Virus record (IMG/VR): IMGVR_UViG_3300030104_004975
Location: 1 to 30,019 of that record
Length of the DNA stretch: 30,019 nt
Strand: one strand, 5' to 3'
Source: a virus
In this document: positions 1 through 5,540 of the stretch, piece by piece
Layout of the letters: each line of letters starts with the position of its first letter
Numbering within the stretch: the first letter of the stretch is position 1
The notes under the pieces: model-generated
Database searches by the model: none
The model's input: only the letters and a program-made list of their open reading frames with translations
Told to the model about the DNA's origin: nothing
Position numbers and translations under genes: made by a program

Positions 1-1
1 C

Positions 2-349
2 TCTGCGGGCAACGACATGCTCAACGTGGCCTTTGAAATTACCCAGGTCGAGCACTCGGGTCGTCGAGCGTGGAACAACTTCAATCTTTGGCATCCAACC
101 GAGAACGTCGTCGGAATTGCTCAACGGCAATTTAGTGACATGGCCCGTGCGTGTGGGCTCACCAACTGCAAGGACAGCGACGAGCTCGTGGGCCTTCATC
201 TCGACATCTTTTTGAAGGTCGAACAAGGCAACGGCGCCTACGGCCCGAAAAACCGCGTCGTGAGCTTCCGCCGTGCGCCCGCACAACCGCCGAGTGAAGC
301 AAAGGCGGTCGTCAACGGCTCAGACCTCAACGACGATGTCCCCTGGTGA
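2..349 (+). CDS. DUF669-type phage protein, 5' truncated
   Basis: The reading frame is open from the window edge, so the true start lies upstream; the ATG at 17 is probably internal. The visible part has the pattern of DUF669 phage proteins, with GRRAWNNFNLWHP near the start of the visible part, followed by an I-A-x-x-x-F-S-D-M-A-R-A-x-G helix and a D-S-D-E-L-V-G stretch. The family sits in phage recombination/replication modules and is usually thought to bind single-stranded DNA, but its biochemistry is poorly known. The C-terminus ends in acidic DDVPW, resembling the acidic tip of SSB proteins that recruits partner enzymes. The PD-(D/E)XK nuclease downstream in the same operon would be a natural partner, which is inference. 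The stop overlaps the next start as TGATG. Confidence 0.8.
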   Translation, partial: SAGNDMLNVAFEITQVEHSGRRAWNNFNLWHPTENVVGIAQRQFSDMARACGLTNCKDSDELVGLHLDIFLKVEQGNGAYGPKNRVVSFRRAPAQPPSEAKAVVNGSDLNDDVPW

Positions 350-528
350 TGATTATTGAAGACACCATTCTCGTTCTTGTGTACTTTGTTTTGTGGGGTT
401 CTCTCCTTGTCATCGGCGGTGTCATCGTGGAGGTCATTCTTAATGTCAAAAATTATTTTGAAAGAAAGAGATCGCGTCAGACGCGAAATGGAATATCTGG
501 AGGCTACGTTGCAGACCCTTACCGATGA
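349..528 (+). CDS. Small single-pass membrane protein
   Basis: A 59-residue product. The ATG at 349 overlaps the stop of the preceding gene (TGATG), a typical translational-coupling junction; an in-frame GTG at 346 is the alternative. Residues about 5-30 form one strongly hydrophobic helix (I, L, V, F, W and G), followed by a basic stretch K-N-Y-F-E-R-K-R-S-R, so by the positive-inside rule the C-terminus would face the cytoplasm. The last 29 codons overlap the following gene in another frame, so this region is dual-coding if both are real. No family was recognised; small membrane peptides are common in phage early operons. Confidence 0.5.
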   Translation: MIIEDTILVLVYFVLWGSLLVIGGVIVEVILNVKNYFERKRSRQTRNGISGGYVADPYR

Positions 529-703
529 TGTTAATCGGTTCGGGTCAGGCCAGACACATCTTGATGAATTCAACGAGCGGCTCGAAGAGCACATCAAAGT
601 GTTCGCGGGCCGCTTACGGGAACTCCGTCAGTGTTGGGCCATCCAAGAAGAACAGGATTTCATTCAAACAATGAACTCATCCATTCCGAAACCGCAAATA
701 TAA
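443..703 (+). CDS. Small coiled-coil protein of unknown function
   Basis: An 86-residue product starting at the ATG at 443. GGAGG lies at 429-433, nine bases upstream, which is why this start is preferred over the in-frame ATG at 356, whose extra residues are low-complexity and overlap the membrane peptide. The protein is highly charged and largely helical: K-E-R-D-R-V-R-R-E-M-E-Y-L-E, then a second heptad-like stretch ending R-L-R-E-L-R-Q. It is probably a coiled coil. No enzymatic motif is visible and no family was recognised. It lies nine bases before the next gene, in the same operon. Confidence 0.65.
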   Translation: MSKIILKERDRVRREMEYLEATLQTLTDDVNRFGSGQTHLDEFNERLEEHIKVFAGRLRELRQCWAIQEEQDFIQTMNSSIPKPQI

Positions 704-711
704 GGAGCGCC

Positions 712-990
712 ATGCCAACAGAAACCAGTACCATCGCCTATCGAGCGATTACTAATTCGGGCGTCCTCGGAAATCAGCAGGAACAGATTGTGAGTTTCCT
801 GCGTTTCAACAAAAGCCAAAACCCGCGTTGGAATTTTTCGAGAAAAGAGATTTCGAGAATTCTCGATCTCGAGGTCAATGCAGTCGCGGGAAGAATCAAC
901 GAGCTCGTGAAAAGCGGCCTGGTCGTCGAAGACAAAAAGCGCAGATGCTCCCACTCCAAACGACTCGTGACACCTGTGAGGCTCAAATAA
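712..990 (+). CDS. Winged-helix-like DNA-binding protein
   Basis: A 92-residue product. AAGGAG at 702-707 lies four bases before the ATG at 712, so this start is preferred over the upstream in-frame ATG at 631. The core reads as helix-turn-helix: Q-E-Q-I-V-S-F-L, then F-S-R-K-E-I-S-R-I-L, then V-N-A-V-A-G-R-I-N-E-L-V as recognition helix, then G-L-V-V-E-D and basic residues as the wing. This resembles MarR/LexA-like winged helices that classify host-takeover or replication-timing proteins in phages. The stop TAA overlaps the next start (TAATG), so it should be co-translated with the nuclease. Role unknown: it may be a small regulator of the early operon. Confidence 0.6.
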   Translation: MPTETSTIAYRAITNSGVLGNQQEQIVSFLRFNKSQNPRWNFSRKEISRILDLEVNAVAGRINELVKSGLVVEDKKRRCSHSKRLVTPVRLK

Positions 991-2111
991 TGACAAAGAT
1001 CCCCGAACCGCGAGACCCCACACTCGAGGCGGTCGATGATGCGATTGCCAAGAACAACCAACAAGAACCCCGCAACTACCTGGGCGCAAGCGGCCTCGGC
1101 CATGCGTGCTCGAGACGGCTCTGGATGTCCTGGCGTTGGGTACTGCCTGAGATCATCGACGCCACGGGTTGGCGCAACATCCTAGACGGCTTTGCTAGCG
1201 AGCCCATCCAGGCGGAGCGCCTCAAAGCGGTGCCAGGAGTGCGGCTTGAAACCCACGGCCCCGACGACAAGCAGTTCGGTGTTTCGGCGCTTGGCGGGCA
1301 TTTGAAGGGCCATCTCGACGGCGTCATCAAGGGATTGATCCAGGCACCAAGCACCTGGCACATATGGGAGCACAAGTGTGTGGGGGAAAAGAATTATCGG
1401 AAGGTTTCAAAAATGAAATCCGAAATGCCAGAGAAAGAAGTTTTGGAGGGTTGGAACCCGACCTACTTCACTCAGGCGCAACTCTACATGGGCCTTGCAA
1501 AGAAAGGCCCAATCAAACGCCATTACATGACGATCAATTCTGCGGGCAACCGTATGATGAACAGTCTTCGTACCGCGTTCCAAAAAGACAAGTTCGATCA
1601 ATTCATTCAGAAAGCCAAAGACATCATCGAGGCGAGTGCCCCGCCGCCGAAGATTTCAAACGATCCAAATTACTTTGTGTGCCGATGGTGTCACCTCAAC
1701 AAAATATGTCACGACAACACCACGGCTCAAGTCAACTGCCGCACCTGCGCGTTTGCCACGCCCTCGATGGACGGCAACGCGAAGTGGGCTTGCGACTTTC
1801 ACGAGCGCACGATCTCAACCAAAGAGCAGCGCAAAGGCTGCCCCAAACATCTCTACATTCCCGAGCTAATACCCTGGGCCCATGTGCATCAGATGGACAA
1901 GATCAATCACACCATCACGTATCGCACCGACAAGGGCACGGAGTTCGTGAACGCAGAACATAACTCCTGGGAGAAACGACCCAGGCATTTCAAAAGCAAA
2001 GAGCTTCAGTACATCAACGAAGGTTGGATCGACAACGAGGACTCGTTGTTCGAGAAACTTGCAGCCTTCAAACCAACTATCACTGGTGTTAAAAAGAAGG
2101 AGATTTTTTGA
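990..2111 (+). CDS. PD-(D/E)XK nuclease with Cas4/AddB-like cysteine cluster
   Basis: A 373-residue product. The ATG at 990 overlaps the previous stop (TAATG); longer in-frame starts would run back through the winged-helix gene. Motifs in order: GASGLGHACSRRLW with C40; H-L-D-G with D110; W-E-H-K with E127 and K129 (the D-ExK active site); Q162 and Y166 as the QxxxY motif; then C231, C234 and C240. C40 with the three later cysteines matches the four-cysteine Fe-S arrangement of Cas4, AddB and Dna2 nucleases. A further group (C250, C253, C268, C284) could bind zinc. Such phage enzymes are DNA exonucleases that make single-stranded ends for recombination or degrade host DNA. Its operon with a DUF669 protein suggests a recombination pair. 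The family call is strong; substrate and polarity are inference. Confidence 0.85.
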   Translation: MTKIPEPRDPTLEAVDDAIAKNNQQEPRNYLGASGLGHACSRRLWMSWRWVLPEIIDATGWRNILDGFASEPIQAERLKAVPGVRLETHGPDDKQFGVSALGGHLKGHLDGVIKGLIQAPSTWHIWEHKCVGEKNYRKVSKMKSEMPEKEVLEGWNPTYFTQAQLYMGLAKKGPIKRHYMTINSAGNRMMNSLRTAFQKDKFDQFIQKAKDIIEASAPPPKISNDPNYFVCRWCHLNKICHDNTTAQVNCRTCAFATPSMDGNAKWACDFHERTISTKEQRKGCPKHLYIPELIPWAHVHQMDKINHTITYRTDKGTEFVNAEHNSWEKRPRHFKSKELQYINEGWIDNEDSLFEKLAAFKPTITGVKKKEIF

Positions 2112-2236
2112 TGAAGATTCTCACCCTCGTAGCAGTCGTTATTTTTTTGACGGGTTGTAGCTACATGACCCGTGTTGAAGTTGGTAAGTTCAGCGCAAGT
2201 CATTCTATCCACGCAAACAACAAGAACTTTGAATGA
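2111..2236 (+). CDS. Tiny lipoprotein
   Basis: A 41-residue product. The ATG at 2111 overlaps the nuclease stop (TGATG), and its own stop overlaps the next gene. It begins MKILTLVAVVIFLTGC: a lysine at position 2, a hydrophobic core and the lipobox L-T-G-C with C16 as the predicted lipidation site. The mature peptide would be only about 26 residues and mostly polar. It should be anchored in the outer or inner membrane. It is not proline-rich as classical Rz1 is, and no Rz-like partner lies next to it, so an exclusion or envelope-modifying role is as likely as lysis. The signal is clear; the function is unknown. Confidence 0.6.
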   Translation: MKILTLVAVVIFLTGCSYMTRVEVGKFSASHSIHANNKNFE

Positions 2237-2442
2237 TGAAGAACCTGAAGCCGAGCGATCTTAACCTTAACAAAGATTATTTGAACGTTCGAGAAGCGTC
2301 CATCTATTGTGGTGTATCTGAAAGTCAATTCCGTGCAAAAGCAGCCGACGGCTTCGTGCCGTCGGTGTTGTTCATGGGCAAGCGCCTCTATAAGCGGGCT
2401 GACATCGCTCGCGCCATCGACTCAAAACTCCTCATTCTATAA
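2233..2442 (+). CDS. AlpA/excisionase-type HTH protein
   Basis: A 69-residue product. The ATG at 2233 overlaps the lipoprotein stop; a second ATG follows at 2236. The sequence D-Y-L-N-V-R-E-A-S-I-Y-C-G-V-S-E-S-Q-F-R and the later K-R-L-Y-K-R-A-D-I-A-R-A-I-D have the layout of MerR-like HTH_17 domains found in AlpA regulators and recombination directionality factors: entry helix, recognition helix, then an R-Y/L-Y-K strand and a capping helix. It lies at the end of the early operon, 495 bases before the integrase start. It is therefore a good candidate for the excisionase or for the regulator of the integrase promoter just downstream. The fold is fairly sure; the choice between the two roles is not. 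Confidence 0.75.
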   Translation: MMKNLKPSDLNLNKDYLNVREASIYCGVSESQFRAKAADGFVPSVLFMGKRLYKRADIARAIDSKLLIL

Positions 2443-2456
2443 GGCTTTTTCCCCTA

Positions 2457-2499
2457 TTGCACATTGTGCTTGCAATGGCACGATGTGCTATGCAATAAT
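2457..2499 (+). promoter_or_regulatory. Candidate integration-module promoter with paired operators
   Basis: Two near-identical 11-base dyads, GCACATTGTGC (2459-2469) and GCACGATGTGC (2478-2488), have centres 19 bases apart, so a dimeric regulator could bind both on nearly the same DNA face. A candidate -35 TTGCAA (2470-2475) sits between them, and AATAAT (2494-2499) follows after 18 bases as -10. The second dyad would fill the promoter spacer, a usual place for a repressor. Likely regulators are the HTH proteins at 2233-2442 and 2746-2949. The dyads are visible; promoter activity is inference. Confidence 0.5.
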
Positions 2500-2591
2500 C
2501 TGTCCTGTCAGCGGGGGCAATCGAGAGACAAGAAAGCCTGACTACCGAGTGGGGAGAGACCTCACAAAACGCCGCAAGGCAACACACCAAC

Positions 2592-2636
2592 GAGTTAATA
2601 GCGACAAGCCCAGTCAAGGCTTGTCAGTATTAACTC
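2592..2636 (+). promoter_or_regulatory. Long hairpin in the leader of the integration operon
   Basis: GAGTTAATA (2592-2600) pairs with TATTAACTC (2628-2636), and GACAAGCC (2603-2610) pairs with GGCTTGTC (2618-2625), giving 17 base pairs interrupted by one 2x2 mismatch and closed by a 7-base loop. No T-run follows on either strand, so it is not an ordinary terminator. It ends five bases before the AAGGAG ribosome-binding site of the 32-aa ORF, so it could control translation or mRNA stability, or act as a DNA dyad for a regulator. Confidence 0.6.
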
Positions 2637-2654
2637 AGAGAAGGAGAAATCAAT

Positions 2655-2753
2655 ATGAGAACAACTTACAAGGCAGAAGTGCATTTCAATGTCAATGTGG
2701 TTGCATGTTGGGAGTTCAATCACGGCGAATGGGAACAAACACAAAATGCGTAA
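2655..2753 (+). CDS. Small ORF, 32 residues, possible leader peptide
   Basis: AAGGAG at 2641-2646 lies eight bases before the ATG, the best ribosome-binding site in this leader. The product begins MRTTYKAEVHFNVNVVACWE and ends W-E-Q-T-Q-N-A. It is mildly acidic, with alternating hydrophobic residues suggesting a beta hairpin, and shows no membrane segment. Its end overlaps the start of the following HTH gene by eight bases, so its translation probably feeds that of the HTH protein and the integrase. It could be a true microprotein or a coupling leader peptide. No family was recognised. Confidence 0.5.
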   Translation: MRTTYKAEVHFNVNVVACWEFNHGEWEQTQNA

Positions 2754-2949
2754 CACCAACAAGCGTTTGCTCACGCTGATCAAGAAGCATGGACTAACGA
2801 GCTCGCGTGTAGCGGAGCTCGTTCATGTACAACAAACAACGGTTCAGAAGTGGCGGCAAGATCCAGGCAATATCGCGTGGAGGCGTATGCCGCCTGGTCT
2901 GCTCGAGCTTCTGGAAATCAAATTGGGAGAGACAAAATGGCATCTTTGA
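2746..2949 (+). CDS. Small HTH regulator next to integrase
   Basis: A 67-residue product starting at the ATG at 2746; an in-frame ATG at 2689 falls inside the 32-aa ORF and is less likely. R-L-L-T-L-I-K-K-H-G-L-T-S followed by V-A-E-L-V-H-V-Q-Q-T-T-V-Q-K-W-R has the shape of a Cro/XRE-like or YdaS-like HTH with V-Q-Q-T-T-V-Q-K-W as recognition helix. It then has M-P-P-G-L-L-E-L-L-E, similar to the end of many short phage HTH proteins. It has no strong ribosome-binding site of its own and overlaps the integrase by 13 bases. It may regulate integration, possibly through the dyads at 2459-2488. Confidence 0.65.
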   Translation: MRNTNKRLLTLIKKHGLTSSRVAELVHVQQTTVQKWRQDPGNIAWRRMPPGLLELLEIKLGETKWHL

Positions 2950-4073
2950 AACCAACACTTGAAAAGTGGAAAGAAGGACAATCCTTTCTTTTGCGTTACA
3001 GAGTCAACGGTGTACAACTGACGAAAGGTCTCGGCAAGGTATCGAAAAAGGTAGCTCGTGACGCCATGCGTACGGCGACCCTACAGGAAAAGAGTAAAGG
3101 GGCCGTGACAGCAATCACCATCGATGTCACGGACACCGACACAGGCATCACGTTCAACAAATTCTTGGACGGCGGTTGGGAATCCAACACCCCTGGATAC
3201 CTTAATGACTACGCGCAGGATCATCCGCGAAGTGAAGGTGACATTCGGTCGAGGTTTAGAGAAAACGGTTTGCTCAGAAAAACCTTCGGGCCACTTAGGA
3301 TCGGAAACGGTCAGGCAACTGTTGATCAATGGGTCAAAACGTGGAAGAAGTTCAAGGGAGCTCGTTTGGAAGAGGTCGGGCCAGTCGCATTGCAACGCGA
3401 TTTCCAATACCTTCGGGCCGCCCTCAACCGCGCTGCACGGGACTATCGATTGTGCAAGGTGAGCCCGTTGGCGACCGCGAAATTTGATGTCGAAGTGATC
3501 ACCCGTCCAAAGGGTTTTTTGCTCCCCGAGGATCTCAAGGCAATCTATGCTGAGTCCGAGGAAATCCACGCGGCTGAGTTTCGTTTCGGTGCGAACACGG
3601 GGTTGCGACGCGGCGAATATCCCGTGCTTGAGAAAACCAGGGTCGGTCGAGACGAGATGGAGATCATCACCCCCAAGACCGATCAAAAGGGTGTCGCGGT
3701 TCGGCACATCGGACTTGATGAGAGTGCTCAAGACGCCAGGGATCACATTCTTTGGCGATCTGAATCGGGAAAGCTGTTCTTCGAGCCTCGGAGTTTAGAC
3801 ACCTGGGGCAATCGCTTTCGGACTGCGCGTGATAAAGCGGCGAAGAAACTCACGGATGACGGGAAGGAGGTTTCCGACGCCCTCGAGCGTGGCACCTTCA
3901 ATTGGCTCCGCCACACCTATATCTCAGCTTTGGTGAATGACGCGAAAATCCCATTGCCCGTTGTCGCAGACCTCGCGGGCCATACCGACATCAAAACCAC
4001 AATGACCTACATTCACGTCACTGACCAACACAAGAAGGATGCAACCGCTGCGTTGAGTCAACTTGGGTACTAA
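2937..4073 (+). CDS. int: Tyrosine recombinase (phage integrase)
   Basis: A 378-residue product. The ATG at 2937 is preceded by GGGAGA at 2925-2930; an in-frame ATG at 2850 would run back over the HTH gene. An N-terminal arm-binding region (residues about 1-60) precedes a core-binding domain (about 85-180) and the catalytic domain. Catalytic residues by motif: R224 in T-G-L-R-R-G-E, K247 in T-P-K-T-D, R325 in N-W-L-R-H-T, H349 in A-G-H-T and the nucleophile Y358 in T-Y-I-H. The first residue of the usual HxxR box is Asn (N322), an unusual but tolerated change. The gene ends 135 bases before a tRNA-derived attP core and should integrate the phage into the matching tRNA gene. It is the last gene of its operon and a terminator follows directly. 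Confidence 0.95.
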   Translation: MASLKPTLEKWKEGQSFLLRYRVNGVQLTKGLGKVSKKVARDAMRTATLQEKSKGAVTAITIDVTDTDTGITFNKFLDGGWESNTPGYLNDYAQDHPRSEGDIRSRFRENGLLRKTFGPLRIGNGQATVDQWVKTWKKFKGARLEEVGPVALQRDFQYLRAALNRAARDYRLCKVSPLATAKFDVEVITRPKGFLLPEDLKAIYAESEEIHAAEFRFGANTGLRRGEYPVLEKTRVGRDEMEIITPKTDQKGVAVRHIGLDESAQDARDHILWRSESGKLFFEPRSLDTWGNRFRTARDKAAKKLTDDGKEVSDALERGTFNWLRHTYISALVNDAKIPLPVVADLAGHTDIKTTMTYIHVTDQHKKDATAALSQLGY

Positions 4074-4107
4074 AAAAAGCGGGGGCCGCTTGGCCCCCGT
4101 TCTCTCT
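4074..4107. terminator. Bidirectional terminator between int and the late operon
   Basis: CGGGGGCC (4080-4087) and GGCCCCCG (4092-4099) form a perfect 8-bp stem with loop GCTT. Reading leftward, the stem is followed by seven uridines (the A-run 4073-4078), a strong intrinsic terminator for late transcripts that cross attP. Reading rightward, UUCUCUCUU follows, a weaker U-rich tail for the integrase operon. Confidence 0.85.
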
Positions 4108-4129
4108 TGTAAGATTTTTCCCTAATCTA

Positions 4130-4154
4130 TTTTGTGTACCATTTTGTGTACCTC
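4130..4154 (+). repeat. Integrase arm-type repeat, copy 1
   Basis: This is a tandem pair of the 11-mer TTTTGTGTACC with a 12-base period (TTTTGTGTACC, A, TTTTGTGTACC, with a trailing TC). An identical 25-base copy lies at 4357-4381. Arm sites of tyrosine integrases typically occur as such short direct repeats on both sides of the core. Confidence 0.85.
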
Positions 4155-4208
4155 TTCACCAATCCGAAAAACACCACCCTTCTAACTCACTGTTTTTATT
4201 GGGAAATT

Positions 4209-4258
<50 letters not shown>

Positions 4259-4356
4259 TATACCCCTTCAACAAACCGCAGAAAATGGCGGTTTTCCTAG
4301 ACTTTCATTCTAGTCTAATCCCATATGACGCCATAGAAATACATAGTTCTACGCCG

Positions 4357-4381
4357 TTTTGTGTACCATTTTGTGTACCTC
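4357..4381 (+). repeat. Integrase arm-type repeat, copy 2
   Basis: This is an exact copy of the 25-base tandem element at 4130-4154, in the same orientation, 227 bases away. It directly abuts the end of the leftmost late gene. The two copies lie on opposite sides of the tRNA core, as expected for P and P' arms. Confidence 0.85.
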
Positions 4382-4383
4382 AT

Positions 4384-4653
4384 TTACTCCTCGCAACTCT
4401 CACACGTTGTTGCTCGATACCAGGCGCTCGGTTCAATCGAACAGGCCGCCGCAGGGGCGTCTTCGATTGGGGGCTTCGATGAGCGCATAGCGCTCAGTCT
4501 AGCAAACAGCGTGGGTGAAATGCCAGAGAACCATCCGTGCGAGCTTCCACGACGGCACAAGATGTCGATCACCTCGGCCTCGCTCTTTGCCGCCTCGAGC
4601 TCCTCAATGAAGGTGCGACCAGGCGCAATGGGCGATTGAATAACAGTTTCCAC
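4384..4653 (-). CDS. Hypothetical protein at the end of the late operon
   Basis: An 89-residue product if the GTG at 4653 is used. The same frame is open upstream and reads E-N-A-P-Y-R-E-P before that GTG, so the true start may be earlier and noncanonical. It contains F-I-E-E-L-E-A-A-K-S-E-A-E-V-I-D, a plausible helix, and a C-terminal C-E-S-C-E-E. No family was recognised. It stops three bases from the attP arm repeat, so integration would place it next to the prophage boundary. Gene position supports it; the weak start lowers confidence. Confidence 0.4.
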   Translation of the reverse strand: METVIQSPIAPGRTFIEELEAAKSEAEVIDILCRRGSSHGWFSGISPTLFARLSAMRSSKPPIEDAPAAACSIEPSAWYRATTCESCEE

Positions 4654-4691
4654 AGGCTCGCGATAGGGGGCGTTTTCGAGTGTTCTAAGAT

Positions 4692-4967
4692 TCAGCCAGA
4701 TGATTTTTGGGTGACGACTTCAACAACGCACCCTCGAGGGATCGAGAGTATTCCCGCGCCAGTGTTGTCGTCGGCAAGCGTCGTTGCCAGTTTGAGGGTT
4801 TCCTCGTCTTCATAGGCCATCCACCCGACCGACGAGAAGGTCGGACAATTCGTTTCTGCGTCCGTCGGCGATTCCCAACCCACGGAATGAAGCGTGTCCC
4901 GCCACTTCACAATCACCAGTGACGGCCTGGGGGCGCTCGCCCCGTTGGACTTTTTCTTGCGACTCAT
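4692..4967 (-). CDS. Hypothetical small basic-start protein
   Basis: A 91-residue product whose ATG at 4967 overlaps the stop of the preceding lipoprotein gene (ATGA). It begins MSRKKKSNGASAPRPSLVIV, followed by a K-W-R-D-T-L-H-S-V-G-W-E-S segment and an acidic Y-E-D-E-E-T-L-K-L-A-T-T-L-A-D-D-N helix. It is predicted to be soluble, with no signal peptide. The pattern (W-x-D-x-x-S-V-G-W-x-S plus an acidic helix) is common in small uncharacterised podophage proteins in lysis cassettes, but no function is assigned. Confidence 0.6.
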   Translation of the reverse strand: MSRKKKSNGASAPRPSLVIVKWRDTLHSVGWESPTDAETNCPTFSSVGWMAYEDEETLKLATTLADDNTGAGILSIPRGCVVEVVTQKSSG

Positions 4968-5374
4968 TTTTTCTTTTTTCGTTCAAATCCATTTGGAATC
5001 AGATACCCCAAAATAAGTGGTAAAAGGTAGGTGGCGCCGATAAAAAGCAACAGCCCAATGCCGCCGATCTCTGTGAGCTTTTGCAACAGCGACCACATGT
5101 TGTCGGGCGCTTTGTTCACCACAGTCTCAGCCGTGACGTTGGTCGCCTCACTCTTTGGTGTCGTGATCGCCGACGCCAGGGCCGCAGTGCTTCCGCCAAC
5201 CACGCTCGGGATCACAATCCCTGGCGCAACCATCGAGGTCACGCCCACAGCAGCCGAGGTCGCTGCACCAGTTAACAGACTACTCTTGATGGCCCCTGTT
5301 GAGCAACCTGATAACGCCATCAGTACGATCAGAATGCGATAACAATGACGATAATGACGACGCCAATTATCCAC
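4964..5374 (-). CDS. Lipoprotein with C-terminal membrane helix, candidate u-spanin
   Basis: The start chosen is the GTG at 5374, giving 136 residues. It yields a compact lipoprotein signal peptide: N-W-R-R-H-Y-R-H-C-Y-R, then I-L-I-V-L-M-A-L, then the lipobox L-S-G-C. The longer in-frame start at the ATG at 5431 lacks a ribosome-binding site and gives an overlong basic leader. After the lipid-modified cysteine comes a Gly/Ala/Val-rich stretch, a polar segment, then a transmembrane helix (I-G-G-I-G-L-L-L-F-I-G-A-T-Y-L-L-P-L-I-L) and a basic tail F-E-R-K-K-K-K. An N-terminal lipid anchor plus a C-terminal inner-membrane helix is the architecture of unimolecular spanins such as T1 gp11, which fuse inner and outer membranes at lysis. 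The middle Val/Gly-rich segment could instead be a second membrane span. Confidence 0.55.
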   Translation of the reverse strand: MDNWRRHYRHCYRILIVLMALSGCSTGAIKSSLLTGAATSAAVGVTSMVAPGIVIPSVVGGSTAALASAITTPKSEATNVTAETVVNKAPDNMWSLLQKLTEIGGIGLLLFIGATYLLPLILGYLIPNGFERKKKK

Positions 5375-5418
5375 GGGCGTTCTCGAACCTCGGCTAAAAT
5401 CTTTTTGATCATGTCCAT
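5329..5418 (-). CDS. 29-residue membrane peptide overlapping the lipoprotein gene
   Basis: GGAGA lies seven to eight bases before the ATG at 5418. The product starts MDMIKKILAEVRERPW and continues as one hydrophobic segment of Ile and Val to the C-terminus (I-I-G-V-V-I-I-V-I-V-I-A-F). It is a single-span peptide with a cytoplasmic amphipathic N-terminus, as in small holin-like or pinholin-like peptides. Its second half is encoded in another frame of the lipoprotein gene, which recalls the embedded Rz/Rz1 arrangement. The good ribosome-binding site and clean membrane pattern support it. Confidence 0.5.
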   Translation of the reverse strand: MDMIKKILAEVRERPWIIGVVIIVIVIAF

Positions 5419-5435
5419 GTATTTTCTCCATGTGA

Positions 5436-5540
5436 TTAAATGTGAAAATTATTTTGAATACGCCACTGGCGTATAGCTTCTTGTCGAGCGAGATAGCGAT
5501 GCCATCGTTGGGTCAAATACCGTTTAATTTTTGTGATCAA
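5436..5540 (-). CDS. Candidate 34-residue basic peptide
   Basis: It uses a TTG start at 5540 that overlaps the stop of the preceding gene (TTGA). The product, if translated, is very basic and probably amphipathic: K-I-K-R-Y-L, then R-W-H-R-Y-L-A-R-Q-E-A-I-R-Q-W-R-I-Q. It fills the gap between two real genes with no space to spare, which favours a gene. It lacks a clear ribosome-binding site and uses a weak start codon. A small hairpin (ATACGCC 5458-5464 with GGCGTAT 5468-5474) lies inside it. Treat it as tentative. Confidence 0.35.
   Translation of the reverse strand: MITKIKRYLTQRWHRYLARQEAIRQWRIQNNFHI

Noticed and set aside
2309-2779. Plus-strand open frame of 156 codons across the integration leader
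   Set aside because: It overlaps the AlpA-like gene in another frame and reads through the dyads and hairpin; composition is not protein-like.
3081-3746. Minus-strand open frame of 221 codons
   Set aside because: It is antisense to the integrase catalytic domain, which is certain from its motifs, and has no ribosome-binding site or neighbour in that direction.
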